The position numbers were made by a program, and so were the translations under genes. Under the pieces are notes generated by a model. That model was not told the DNA's origin, ran no database searches, and saw only the letters and a list, made by a program, of their open reading frames with translations. Shown here in pieces: positions 47,001-57,540 of a DNA stretch of 64,000 nt (position 1 is the stretch's first letter; every line of letters starts with the position of its first letter). The stretch is from Histomonas meleagridis. Lineage: Eukaryota > Parabasalia > Tritrichomonadida > Dientamoebidae. The DNA lies in the NCBI GenBank assembly GCA_020186115.1, contig WSYJ01000155.1, positions 1-64,000 of the forward strand, given 5' to 3'.

Positions 47001-49371
47001 TTTAATATTCGATGAGAAAACAGTTTCATTTTTCGGTAAATTAGAATTCGATGGAATGCCAGTGTTAGCAAACATCTTAAATTTTCATTTAGATTTATTA
47101 TTAGAAACTTATATCATTGCTTGTTATACACAACCTCGAAGTATAGCTGATTGTTTTTTCGAGGCTATAATTCAATGTATACAAGTGAAGAATAGTAAAT
47201 TCATTTATCCTTCAAGTGGTTCATTATTATTATTAATTGGAGTTTTTTATATTAGAGAACATCCAAATGCACGTGAATTACTAAATAAATATATATTAAT
47301 AATCGAATCGATAAATAAAAATGTCGATTTTAAAGTGTTAAAAGAATCAATACAAAAGAATCAATTCATTAATATATTACCAAAATATTTCACATTTGCA
47401 ATTGAAGCAATTTTTTCATCATTTTTTAAGTTATTAAAAATGAAGAATTTACATGTGCCAATTAAAGAAATTATCGAAGCAATTCGTCCTTGGACATTAG
47501 TAATTCGATTATTACCTAAACAAAGTATATGTGCACAAGAAGTTACATCGATATTTAGTTATTTTACACCATATCAATTCTTACGTAATTTAATGGAAAC
47601 AACAGAAATCGTCGATGATGATCAATTTAGAACTATTGCTTCAATATGGGTATCATTAGTTAAATCTCCTGATCATACTGATATTGTTCCATTATTTATA
47701 TTTAATTGGAATAATATTGAAACAAAACAAAAACTTTTCGGAGTTCTTTTGGATTCGTATCCTGAAAATATAACAGAGAAATTATCTATACGTTGTTCTT
47801 TTTCTTTTTTTTATCATGTGACTAAATGTTTAAAACAATCGTTTACTTCTGAGTTATGGATATCCCCATTATTAGTACAAGTGTTTACTAAGAGTTGGGA
47901 TATATTATTACCTTTAATCCCTTCTGTGATTCATTTTAGTATAATATTTAGAGATAATCAATTAGTTAAACCACTTTTCGAAGTGTTTTGTAATAAACTT
48001 GATATTGATTTACCTGATAATGAAATCTCTTTAACAATATTTAGAGATATTATCGATCAATTAATTATAAAAATAGATTCGATTTCATCCGAATATGTAA
48101 TTTCTTGGGGTAATGAAGCATTAAAATGGATAATAGGTTCTTCCGACTTAAAACTTACAACAATTTCTTTCATTACTTATAATCGTATTAGAAAACCTAA
48201 TGATATAATTGTGATAAATAGTATTGTACGTACTGTTTATTATTTTTTGAATTCAAATGAGAAATATGATTCGAAACTTTTGTCGGAATTAGTAACTGAA
48301 TCATTTATATTTTATAATGAAGTCTTTTCTGGTAATGAGAAATTTGTTTTTGATTATGTTTGTACATTTTTGGATTGTCGTTTATTTGTTGAGAATAGTT
48401 TAATTCATGCGTTAAATATCTTTAAGAAATGTTTTTTATTTCCTGGAACACATAAAAAAGCTTATGAGAATTCGACATCTATAATTCGACCTTTATTACC
48501 TAAACTTGAAACTGATACTGAGATTCAAGCGTTAGTTGATGAAATAATTAAAGGTATTAAATCGGAAGAAATTATGATGATAATTGCACCTATTAAAATG
48601 AATCGGCCGCAATTATTTACTTCTTGTCCTAACGTTAATGAGCTTTTATCGAATGTTAGTGATAGTGCATTATGTAAATCATTATTACATTATTCAATGA
48701 TGTTAAAATATTGTTCACGACCTGTAATGAATTCTATTTTCGAAATTTCGGCTTTAATAGTTTCGAAAATAATAAATGAAAATAATTTAACTTCTCTTTC
48801 GAAGATATATCAAAACGCATTACATTCGATATCGAAATGTTCTTCTGCGTTACATTTCATTCGTGTAATCGCAAATAGAGAACCGAAAGTTGCGACTTTA
48901 GGTGTAATTGATATATATGAATGGGATCGAAGTATTGAAGACGTAATTCGAGGATTACGAATTTTAATTGTTCCCGACGATTCACCAATTGTTACTATCA
49001 CTGATTGTTATTCATATATAACTGTGACTCGATTTTTAAGTTCAGATTCTTCACCAAAAATTTTGCCGTTCGCTACACAAAGTGAAATTATCACCGGAAT
49101 GATGCGAGTGAATAAGGCGCATAGATCTCATAAACAATTGGCTATCAGAAGATCACCGCAAAATTATAGACTAAAATCAACGAGTTTAATCGCAAAGGAA
49201 AAATTCGATGATAACTTAATAGGTGTAGAAGATAAATTGACGCCGCTGTTACACCCGAAAAAATTGATATTTCAGCCGGAAAAATTGACGTTCCATCATA
49301 AGAACTCAAGAAAATTGACTTTCGAAATGGATGTCATACATAAAAACAAAAGAACTTCAATTAATTTGTGA
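44032..49371 (+). CDS. Giant helical-repeat protein, Furry/Tao3/Mor2-like
   Basis: 1,779 residues from the first ATG in frame (44032). The frame is open 18 codons further but only via TTG. The whole protein is helical with ARM/HEAT-like runs and no enzyme motif. The N-terminal segments (IFEAVFSRLIESFASNVYSV, LPNVWKTLINQWSVIYSIL, LRLMRFARFDSDDSMGQFFF) and length suit the Cell-morphogenesis N-terminal region of Furry/Tao3 proteins, which scaffold NDR/LATS kinases for polarity and cell shape. Members elsewhere are 2,000-3,000 residues, so this one is shorter. The tail (RKLTFEMDVIHKNKRTSINL) is basic. Identification is by overall look, not by exact motif. Confidence 0.6.
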   Translation: MNNHTIIFEAVFSRLIESFASNVYSVLSDFEQKNPLIPSAAKSDLILEDIFRQFPREIPLYIEIIDQLTLLSKCNTEVILHYLCKMTKRILKGARDTPLGVLQGMSTSFDPNNRHHILLFHYFSLFFLTDLICHICVNSPPHDQKVCIEISRVGYNIAISQPLLPNVWKTLINQWSVIYSILSENAFGSISTIFSMFNPSLSFSLPLRLMRFARFDSDDSMGQFFFTEVFTILQKHGKKRTITNSILESLSYLVVTLPFSENILQKLALISYGLRHDKSLYLNAFLLFTAVAIRYQKIWSRCIKSFQRKILPKAAKRSKLKTVLQIFKILMYGRDVDPNWMFWVWGRNSRASPLSYIKYNSSVQFNQGENFNFFSSFITYFYQKSDFSVCPKSFMEVLVHFASLDFDSFMKLIVPKFINLPSNDSRFLSFMMSVSLINSNDFKQNAFKLYSEQQIKQFNNLIKQRVISILTLCEGRNEKKGVCITNSEVFLASLIEEADQKLTQLFSDWGIEQFGKLLIKLNRCEQNTNRIPLLENILPSVRFVFSEEDFMNPSIMRILIELSFHQNIKIATAAYHISKNVLSNLPNVSQYLTILCSFLKSDIDPEAIFIVLTLISDTFQHIKEEIKDELMYDIEYVTFMQLSSIYPNTRHLSFLILQQLHEILQSNCIYHIIFSKMNQIKKIVKTKVLLHKIPNLPDVNPLPSNYINFETSLISHYYDIWIFFLSEIMNCLILSNYYQLLSRIDKYKTSFFDLILNESKNRNPSDIGLLLIILSSQYYISKRHRLSFENKKTSLNIETKNTSRSLVINVLTQILQNENDRICQMGFNVLPHLNVLLYSLVIELISKVSIDRLSDATFVLTLILRSPDLDKHFFKRNIRKIIQFMSIMQYYFIKKKLNGSRNIQWTPESETKLSWESSLLRNYCLIVSVSFSWFTDPISDDIWPLSLREMVFRFLLNWSMTKTVSLTSLRAYASNALVTITKLGTYFNDSLIFDEKTVSFFGKLEFDGMPVLANILNFHLDLLLETYIIACYTQPRSIADCFFEAIIQCIQVKNSKFIYPSSGSLLLLIGVFYIREHPNARELLNKYILIIESINKNVDFKVLKESIQKNQFINILPKYFTFAIEAIFSSFFKLLKMKNLHVPIKEIIEAIRPWTLVIRLLPKQSICAQEVTSIFSYFTPYQFLRNLMETTEIVDDDQFRTIASIWVSLVKSPDHTDIVPLFIFNWNNIETKQKLFGVLLDSYPENITEKLSIRCSFSFFYHVTKCLKQSFTSELWISPLLVQVFTKSWDILLPLIPSVIHFSIIFRDNQLVKPLFEVFCNKLDIDLPDNEISLTIFRDIIDQLIIKIDSISSEYVISWGNEALKWIIGSSDLKLTTISFITYNRIRKPNDIIVINSIVRTVYYFLNSNEKYDSKLLSELVTESFIFYNEVFSGNEKFVFDYVCTFLDCRLFVENSLIHALNIFKKCFLFPGTHKKAYENSTSIIRPLLPKLETDTEIQALVDEIIKGIKSEEIMMIIAPIKMNRPQLFTSCPNVNELLSNVSDSALCKSLLHYSMMLKYCSRPVMNSIFEISALIVSKIINENNLTSLSKIYQNALHSISKCSSALHFIRVIANREPKVATLGVIDIYEWDRSIEDVIRGLRILIVPDDSPIVTITDCYSYITVTRFLSSDSSPKILPFATQSEIITGMMRVNKAHRSHKQLAIRRSPQNYRLKSTSLIAKEKFDDNLIGVEDKLTPLLHPKKLIFQPEKLTFHHKNSRKLTFEMDVIHKNKRTSINL

Positions 49372-49976
49372 ATAAAAATTTCAGACGTGTTAATGTTTTG
49401 TTAAAAATAGAAATTTTTGGAAATTAATAAGTCATTAAATAAATATTGAAAGAAACTTTTATATGAATTTCAGATTTACATGATGTTTAAAAAAATAACT
49501 GATAAAAACAAAAATAATTTGATTGCACATTATATTGATAAAAAAATATAGAAGTTATTAATTGGTTCAGAGATATTTTTGAAAAGCAAACTTACTTGAT
49601 AAAATAATAATATCTCTCGAAACAATAAATTTTATTAAATAATTTCATATCGAATTTTGTTGGTGTTACTCCGAAACTGAAGTAGTGAGGTATTTTAAAC
49701 AATCATTTCAATTTATGATAAAAATGATTAACAAACTAATACTCAGTACATGAGTTTATAATAAGATTCTAAAGTTTCAAAAAATTTATTCGAAAAAATA
49801 TCGCAAAAAAGTGACATCGGCCTGTGCAAAAGTTTTTTATCGTGTATTCAGAATTGAACGCAGAAAACACGTTTATTTACTTCAATTTATGCCACTGTTG
49901 TAAAATTTTCAGCCGCGGGGAAGATGTTTTATCGTCTTTAAGTCATTCAAAAAGTGGGAAATTTAAATGTATTTTA
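49372..49976. other. Intergenic
   Basis: AT-rich. The + strand frames near 49824-50145 run partly antisense to the PSP1 gene and are not credible. Confidence 0.4.
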
Positions 49977-50786
49977 TCAAAAACGGTTTTTGAATGTGGG
50001 GCTGATAGGCCTTTGTGGCTGCATCACAAAAGAGTTGTTAACTGGTGTTGTTCCATCATGCCAAACCATCCAAATTCGTGTGCCATATATCTTAAACAAA
50101 GATCTAACTAAATTTCGAAAATCAACATATGAATCAGCTGTATAATAAAAAATTAATTTTTTCCCATCAAATTGGAAAACAGCTCCAGTGATCTTCATAG
50201 GAAGGCCCATTTCACGTGCTTTTAGTTGACATAATTCCATTGCTTTTGCTTCTCGTTCTGCTTTTTGTGGTAATTGTGAGATTTCGCTTTGAACTGCTTT
50301 TCGAACAATAGATTTTGCACTCTTTAAGTCACGTGCTGGAGGCTTTTGAACTTCGCTTACAATTTTACCTACATCATAACCTCTGTCTGCTTCAGTAAGA
50401 ACATAATCTCCACTTTGGAGTGATAAAGTTGCTGGTGCTTTAAAAACAACAGTACGAAATGGGTGGAATTGAACCTGATAATGTTTCACATTCAAGGGGC
50501 CACCTTCTGGTTCGATTTCGCCAGTAAATGCCATATCTTCATATGATTCTTGTGGCATGTCCATAAATTGCATTTGCGGTGCAGATTCCGGAAATGGCAA
50601 TGTTCTATTACTACGATAATTTTGCCCAATTGAAGAAGGAAATTGGAGCTGTGTTCTCTGATTTGAATCATTTGATATATCAGTATCCCAAATGTCTCTA
50701 AGGGAAGATGGGAGTAGTGAAAATTGAGGCTGTTCATTGGGCGTTTCATCTGGCTCCTCGCTATAGAAGCCCCAATCCTTGCTCAT
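49977..50786 (-). CDS. PSP1-domain protein
   Basis: 269 residues from the ATG at 50786 (MSKDWGFYSEEPDETPNE). The first 100 residues are acidic and disordered. Residues 120-260 form a PSP1 domain: QSGDYVLTEADRGYDVGKIV, ELCQLKAREMGLPMKITGAV, FQFDGKKLIFYYTADSYVDF and RNLVRSL. PSP1 proteins occur in bacteria and as eukaryotic suppressors of polymerase-alpha mutants (yeast PSP1), with an unclear biochemical role. The start is supported by TCACTTTT 8 bases upstream. The nominal ten-residue extension lies before this Inr. Confidence 0.85.
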   Translation of the reverse strand: MSKDWGFYSEEPDETPNEQPQFSLLPSSLRDIWDTDISNDSNQRTQLQFPSSIGQNYRSNRTLPFPESAPQMQFMDMPQESYEDMAFTGEIEPEGGPLNVKHYQVQFHPFRTVVFKAPATLSLQSGDYVLTEADRGYDVGKIVSEVQKPPARDLKSAKSIVRKAVQSEISQLPQKAEREAKAMELCQLKAREMGLPMKITGAVFQFDGKKLIFYYTADSYVDFRNLVRSLFKIYGTRIWMVWHDGTTPVNNSFVMQPQRPISPTFKNRF

Positions 50787-50793
50787 TGATATG

Positions 50794-50801
50794 AAAAGTG
50801 A
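50794..50801 (-). promoter_or_regulatory. Inr-like motif before the PSP1 gene
   Basis: TCACTTTT on the - strand, 8 bases before ATG 50786. It decides the start. Confidence 0.45.
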
Positions 50802-50816
50802 CCGCCTGAATTTCAA

Positions 50817-51578
50817 TTCAAATTTACATCGTTTTCAGCCAATTTTGTCAGCAAATTGCTTCGATTTCAATAGAGTAAACTATACAAAATATGATTTGAA
50901 TGCCTGCCACGACAGAACGTTCTGTAAATCGTTTGCACAGTTTATAAAAAGTTTCAGTTTCTGAACTATCAATTTTGGAGCAGGTGAAGAACTTTTTCAA
51001 ATTATATTATCAATGGTTACATATTCGGAATCTTATTTTTACATTATTAAAAATAAAATGAATTATAAATAAATTTTTTTTATGATAAATATTATCATGA
51101 TATAAAAAAGGCTTTTCAAATATCAGAGATTGATCATCTCGTGAATTTTATCTATCATTTCTGTATCTGTATATCATAGGCCAATGGGTGCATACATTAA
51201 GAAGTATGTAAGAGACTTATCCTTATAAATATGTTGTGAAAAATTGTCTCCGATGAACTGCTTGAAAGAATTATATGATGATCTTTGTACCAGATAATTA
51301 TATCCAAAAACACATAAGATTTCAACTTTTACAATTGGAATAGATAGGAAATTGTTGAAAATGAAAATCTCTTCAAACAACAGATTCTTCAAAAAAGCAT
51401 TTAAATGATATTATTTCACATTAATAAATATTTTTTGATAAACAAATACCAAAACGATTAAATATTTCACAATATTCCACTTTTTGATCGTTGTTTAATC
51501 GTATTAACTAATTACATATTTTTTTAAACGCGATTTACTCAATCAAAAAATATTGTCACTGAACCATTACATCATTTT
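50817..51578. other. Intergenic
   Basis: No credible gene in this AT-rich stretch. Confidence 0.35.
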
Positions 51579-53009
51579 CTACATGTCATCATCATCCCGC
51601 TGTAGCAAACATGTAATCACTTCGTTATCATTTACATATTTTGTCACATATTCAACGCTTCGGTTATGAACGAATTCCCAACTTCCACTTATGCAATCCA
51701 AACACGTGTAAAAATTCCAATTCTTTTCTTTGTTTCGCATCAACAAACCAAAAATGATTAAACGCATCACGTCACTTTGTAATTCGTAACAGCACAACTC
51801 TAAGCCGTCTTTTCCATCCGACAAACAAATTTGTCCTTCAACACTGCGAAAACCCATCATACATCGATGATAATCACTAAATGAGGGCCTTAAAAAAACG
51901 GAAACAACATTTGTTTTGTTTGGGATTTCATTTAATATAATCGAAAGCGTTGTCACATTAGAATGCCACGATGAAACTTTTGAAGATTTAATTACGTTAT
52001 CTATTTTCCCAAACATTGGAACTAATTTTCCTTGTTTTTCTTCATAAAGAATATAACGTAATTCTATATTTGAAAATGTACATGCTGTTCGAATGTTTAA
52101 TATTTCGATGATATCGACATAGAGAATATAATGTCAGCGGAGAATTCTTGTCGATGTAATATCGAAAATTGATGTGAAATGATTGTTGCAACTGCTTCTT
52201 TAATTGATGTAAATGAATTTGAGTTATTAATATTAATTGTTTCAAATGATCGTTTTTTGTTTCTGACATGTAAATATGTGGGAAATATTACAAAGTGGTC
52301 TGGTGTAATTTCGACTGTGCATGATGATATGATTTTACCAACTTGTTTGAGTTCGGATTCATAAACCCCATCATAAGGACCACCTAAAAAGTTAAGAGTA
52401 ACATCTCCGATGTAACCTACTGGAGGAAGATGCAAAGAAAAATATCATGAAATCTTGTGAAATGAGTGAAAAGTTTCCCGGTTTAAATTTGAAGAGATTA
52501 GTAGGACCTGATGGACCTAGAAATATGTTTTTATTTGTGTCCGGTGCGCGACAAAAAACATTGTATTTTAGTGGATAGCATGTTATAGACTTAGGTGAAT
52601 TTAAATCAAGTATATAAGAAAATATGGTAACTGGTTGAACAATGGAAGCTGGGAAATACGTAAGATAAGAAAAAAATATAATGGTAACTTTTGTATTTTG
52701 GATCAATGGGAAAATTTGTTGGTGGAAGACAATACTTTATTGTCATTTGAAATGGATGATTACAATAAGTAAATTCATAAGTTAGAATTTTATTACAATT
52801 TTCTGGAGTTAATTCAAGTTTAACCTTGACAATACAGAATAATCATTACAAAGAAATAATTCCAAGTTGTTAGAACAAACAAATGGTATAGATAAATTTT
52901 GAAAACCAATCGTTTCTCCCCATGTAAAAGATTTTATATCCCAATGTATCCGTGGTAACGCCCGCAAACCTTCAGAATCTGAGCAACAAGAAAGGTAAAC
53001 TTCCAACAT
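51579..53009 (-). pseudogene. TerD-like gene broken by frameshifts
   Basis: The - strand holds related protein in four frames: 53009 MLEVYLSCCSDSEGLRALPR, 52706 on (PSKSITCYPLKYNVFCRA-like), 52435 MHLPPVGYIGDVTLNFLGG, and the C-terminal part to 51579. The last part matches the end of TerD domains: ILNEIPNKTNVVSVFL, GLELCCYELQSD, IFGLLMRNKEKNWNFY. TerD proteins bind calcium and are linked to tellurium and stress responses in bacteria, and they occur in some amoebae as cAMP-binding proteins. At least two frame changes (near 52435 and 52110) would have to be errors for the gene to be active. The identification of the upstream parts is weaker than that of the C-terminal one. Confidence 0.5.
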
Positions 53010-54120
53010 TCCTTCTTTTAATTAAACGATAGCTATTTGTTTGGCTTGCTTCACAAAAGTAAATATTCAAAATTGAGAAGTTTACGAATGCTCTTGTAAA
53101 AAAATATCTTGCTTAACATAATTAAAGTAAATTTACTTGTAAATTTCTGCATTTTTGAATTGTTTATTTTTCATAATTTATTTCCTTAAAGAGTGCATTA
53201 TCATAATGAATACTCAATAAAAAAAAATCAAATTATATACAAATTATTAAACTATAATTATAAATCCTATGTTCATCGAAAAATATCAAAAAACCGAATT
53301 TATCAAAAAAATGAATAATTATTTGATTTTTAATTTTTTAAAAAAATCAATGCTCAAAATAATCTCTATATCATGGTAGATATGTTTTATGAATTTAAAA
53401 TGTTTTTGCTAAAATATATGAAGAGAAAAAGTATATTTAATTTGGTGCTCATCTGTACCCATATAGGGTTTCATCTTTTAAGACATCATGTGAAAAAGGT
53501 TTAAATTTTAGAGTGACTGGCCCAAGTAATTGATATGCTTAAAAAACAACACTAAAAATTGAAACTAATCCCAAAAAATGGAAAGCACGATACGACTCAA
53601 TATCTGTAAAAATTTTTACAGTTGAATATAATCGTACTTCACAATTTTTTTTCTCCGGAGTAAACTAGTCATTTGCTTTCCATTTTCGGGAAAATCGGTT
53701 TTTATAGTTTAAAATGGGAGAATTCAATCTTCATAAAAATAAAATGAGCAAAAATTGTCTGTGTAGGTGTTTTTTTTTTTGGTCTTTTGTCTTATTTTTA
53801 TTGATACCAACCCATTTCAATAATTAATTAGTACATCATCATTGCATTGGGGATTGTGTGAGCGTCATTGGCTGATCCTGAGTAACGTGTATGCTTTTCA
53901 AAGCTAGTTGTTAGCTGCGCATGATCGTGGGAAAAGATTTGCTGTTTGTCTTTATTCTATCGTTCTCAATCGTGAGGGGTTTTTCATGCCAACCACATAA
54001 ACGGTTTTTTATCAGAAAAATTGTTTCGAAATATGTAAATTACACAATTTCATATCGTTGTTTCAAAAATTTGTTTAAACAAAGATTTGAGGCAAAAAGT
54101 GTGTCAGTCCAATATTTTTT
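53010..54120. other. Intergenic
   Basis: AT-rich, no gene seen. The 80-codon frame at 53921-54163 overlaps the next gene and is unlikely to be real. Confidence 0.4.
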
Positions 54121-54591
54121 ATGGCGGATACATTATCCAACCTTAACACATCTGGAGAAATAAATTATTATCAAAATGTTAATGATGTTTTCAGGGACAG
54201 TGTGATTGCATCTATTGATGAAAAAGATTTTATTTCTTATTCTGAACCTGACATCCAGGAACCTACAAGCAATTCTAATATATGTTCTGCAGAACAAACA
54301 AAAAGGACAGATCAAATTAGAAAAGAAATTAATGATTCTAATTTTAGTTGGAAAGAAACCAAATTATATCAGTTCCTTTCCGATTATAATATTAAGATTA
54401 CACGTAAAAAATACCTTTTGTTAAAGGACACATTGAATAAAATCAATACGCCCATGTATCAAAAATACACATTTCGTGAGGGTACTAGAGATCAATTAAT
54501 TCGCAATTATTTATTGAGTGATGCATGTGAAAAAGATCCACAAGAGTTAATTAATGCTATTTTGAATCTAAAAAAGAAAAATTTATTATAA
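54121..54591 (+). CDS. Hypothetical small protein
   Basis: 156 residues starting MADTLSNLNTSGEINYYQNV. The first half is acidic and Asn/Ser-rich and disordered. The second half (from FSWKETKLYQFLSDYNIKIT) is helical and basic. No family recognised. A TCA motif (TCAGTCC) lies 15 bases before the ATG, in keeping with a genuine start. Isolated between two long intergenic stretches. Confidence 0.55.
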   Translation: MADTLSNLNTSGEINYYQNVNDVFRDSVIASIDEKDFISYSEPDIQEPTSNSNICSAEQTKRTDQIRKEINDSNFSWKETKLYQFLSDYNIKITRKKYLLLKDTLNKINTPMYQKYTFREGTRDQLIRNYLLSDACEKDPQELINAILNLKKKNLL

Positions 54592-56110
54592 ATTTATAAA
54601 ATTCATAGTCAGGAATCAACCCTTTATCATTACAAATATAACCTTTACTTAAGAACACAGTAGCTTATTCGTAGTGTTGATGAATAATGCTCAGCTCCGA
54701 GAAAAATTGGATTTGTCTAAAAAATAATTACCGATCAAAATTTCAATAGTTTAAATCGGTTAACATTGAAAAAGTACTATCGTTGATTTAAAAAAAATTT
54801 TAGCTCAAACCTGAAGAACTATTTTTGTACAGTATATTTATACTATAAAGAACCTGCAATTTGAATTACAGAAAATTATTAAATATTTAGTTTGTTTCAT
54901 TTTTTGATGAATTTTTTTTCTAGAAATGACATATTTTAATAAAATAGTTCGATTAACTGAATGTAACATATATGAGATTTTATTAGGCGTATGTAAAATT
55001 TTGGGATAGAAACTTTTGCTTTTGAATTTAATTAGAAGCAAAATCCCAAAAATTAAATAAATTATAATACAGGTAATAAATTAAACCGTTATGTTTATGC
55101 ATGAAACGGTCCAGACAATGGTCTAATTGCAAGTACAACACTTTAGCACTCTCTAAGGCCATTTGAGTTCGTCAAAAAAAATTGGATCAATAAACATCAA
55201 CACCATCAAAAATTTCTATTTTCAATTTTAAGCACTATGTATAATGAGATATATTCGAAATAAAAAATTTCCGCACAATAAACTTCAGAAAATTGAGAAG
55301 CCCTTAACGTACAGGGGTTTTACAATCGGACGCGACCCTCAAGGGTCATTATTAAAAATGATAATATTATCTTTGTCTTATGCCAATATATTCTAATAAG
55401 ACATAAAACTCAATTTTACTGATCTGAATATATTTATATAATTAGATTTAAAAAGAATTTATCGAAGAATTTATCCGAATTAATGAAAAAGAGTATGTTT
55501 TCATTAATATTATTTAATTTTTAACAAAAATATCTAGGCATTTTAAAGTAACTGTAAATTAGATTGTAATCATGCAGCTCAATTCATAATAATTTTAACA
55601 TTGCATAAAAAAATCAAAAAATTAGAAAAAATCACATCTTAATTTGGCACTTCACCTTGTTTTGAAACAAAAATTTCTTATTCTTAACAATTTAAATAAT
55701 GCTGATATATATGAAAAAAAATATCATTTATATTAATACATTAAAAATAAAATCACATCGCCATTCAATATATAAAGATTCATTTGAATTAACATTGAAA
55801 TGTTTGATTTTTTCACATATTTTCACTTTTTCTCCAAATATTGAAAAACAATCAAGATAAAATTTTTGATGTTTACATTGGAGACCTTGAAGGGTTTTAT
55901 TATTCAAAGGATTTTTGATAATCCTTAGAAAAAAGAGAAAAATTGATCAGATCGAGATCCCAAAATGATGCAGTCGAAATTGCCTAAAAATTTATATTTA
56001 AACTCAATACCCGAAGTTACCCATACATTTTGATTTTCAACGAAAAACTATTGAGGAAATTAGAGTTGAAGTGCCTCTGTAAATCATTAAAGCTGAAACT
56101 TTTTCTAATA
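54592..56110. other. Long gene-free stretch
   Basis: AT-rich sequence with no credible ORF on either strand. Confidence 0.4.
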
Positions 56111-56734
56111 TAAAAAATGAGATCAAATGTAACCAATACAGGAACTTTCAAATTCTTGAAAGGATTGGAAAGAATTCCACAAGTTAAAGTCAATGTTGGT
56201 GTGTGGTCTGAATAATCATTTTAAAAAAACTGACTTTGGACATTTCCTGATGGTCCAAACCCTTCTCACATCAAATACAAACCTACAAAGTTTTCTATTT
56301 TTTCTAGAGAATGCGAATATAATGACAAAATTTATGAATTTCTTATTGAAGATTTAGTATTTTCAGAACATATGTGCACATGGGGTCATGCCATGATACT
56401 TTATATCTCGCGTGTATGTCGTGAAAGTTATACTTATGCAATTTCAGATATATTACCACAAATGATGGAACATGGTCCCACAATACCACGTGTTTTAGTG
56501 GTGGATGACTGTAAAAAAACCAAAGAAAGTTGGGTAGTTTATGAAGAAGAAATTCAAAAAATCTTTAAAGACGGGAAATTCAAATATTTGGTTAATTGTG
56601 ATGTTGATGAGTTGTTTGGCTGTGAAGAAGTTATATTATATTGTGTGAAACGTATGAAAGATATGAAAAAAAACAAACAAATAAGCATCACATGTTTCAA
56701 CATGAAATTTGTAAAATATCTTAATAAAATATAA
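56110..56734 (+). pseudogene. Decayed gene with intact C-terminal 120 codons
   Basis: An open frame from about 56372 encodes MCTWGHAMILYISRVCRESY, VLVVDDCKKTKESWVVYEEE and KYLVNCDVDELFGCEEVILY, a normal globular protein. Upstream the same protein seems to continue in broken frames (RSNVTNTGTFKFLKGLERIP, PNPSHIKYKPTKFSIFSREC), with a stop near 56215. I do not recognise the family. Probably a pseudogene of a trichomonad-specific gene. Confidence 0.5.
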
Positions 56735-56925
56735 TCTACTTTAAAGTATTACAAAAATCAACTTCAAATGCTTCGAGTCATCATCATATACCCAAATCAA
56801 AAAGAATGATTCCAAAGAATAAATTGCAAAATCACATGAAGTATAAGAGAATCTTATGACAGCATCTTTAAAGAATGAAAAATATGATATTATGGTGAGA
56901 TAATTTTTATGAAATTGAAATGAGA

Positions 56926-57540
56926 TTATGAACCACCACAACAACCCTTAGATTTATTTGGTTCCGAGTTCGTAATATCCACATTAGTGGTTTCTTCTGC
57001 TGTTTTTGATTGATTATGAGTTTCCTTTGATTGAACAAATTCATGTGCTACCATTTGAATAAGTTCATTAACACCACTTCCAGTCTTTGCACTAATTTCA
57101 TAGAACGATGCATGAATCTCTTCTGCTTTGGCTATTCCTTCATCTATTGGGACTCCATCTCCTTCGCGTGGCAGATCAATTTTGTTACCAATCAAAAATA
57201 ATAGAACATTGGTTCCACTATTCTCAGTTAGGCTAGTAACCCAGTAATCAATGATTTCAAAAGTCTTCCTATCAGCTACTGAATACACGATAAAGCCTAT
57301 TTGTGCATCACGACAATAAATTGGTGAGAGGCACCTATACCTTTCTTGTCCAGCTGTATCCCAGATTTGTAGCTTTACTTCTTTGTCATCAACTTCAATT
57401 GTTCGGTATGAATAACTTGCTCCAACTGTTGTTGAAATTTGATCATCATATGTGTCAGTTATAATCCGATTCAAGAGTGATGTCTTACCGACTGAGGTGT
57501 CCCCAAGAAGTACAACTTTTGCGCTAAAACTTTTTTTCAT
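56926..57540 (-). CDS. Rab-like small GTPase
   Basis: 204 residues. GDTSVGKTSL, T in STTVGASY, WDTAGQERYR, GNKIDL, EISAKTG and C-terminal KGCCGGS (two cysteines followed by GGS, an unusual but acceptable prenylation end). The rest of the domain resembles Rab5-like/Rab-X types. It is not adjacent to the other two Rabs and only moderately similar to them, so it is not part of the inverted pair. Role in vesicle traffic inferred from family only. Confidence 0.9.
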   Translation of the reverse strand: MKKSFSAKVVLLGDTSVGKTSLLNRIITDTYDDQISTTVGASYSYRTIEVDDKEVKLQIWDTAGQERYRCLSPIYCRDAQIGFIVYSVADRKTFEIIDYWVTSLTENSGTNVLLFLIGNKIDLPREGDGVPIDEGIAKAEEIHASFYEISAKTGSGVNELIQMVAHEFVQSKETHNQSKTAEETTNVDITNSEPNKSKGCCGGS

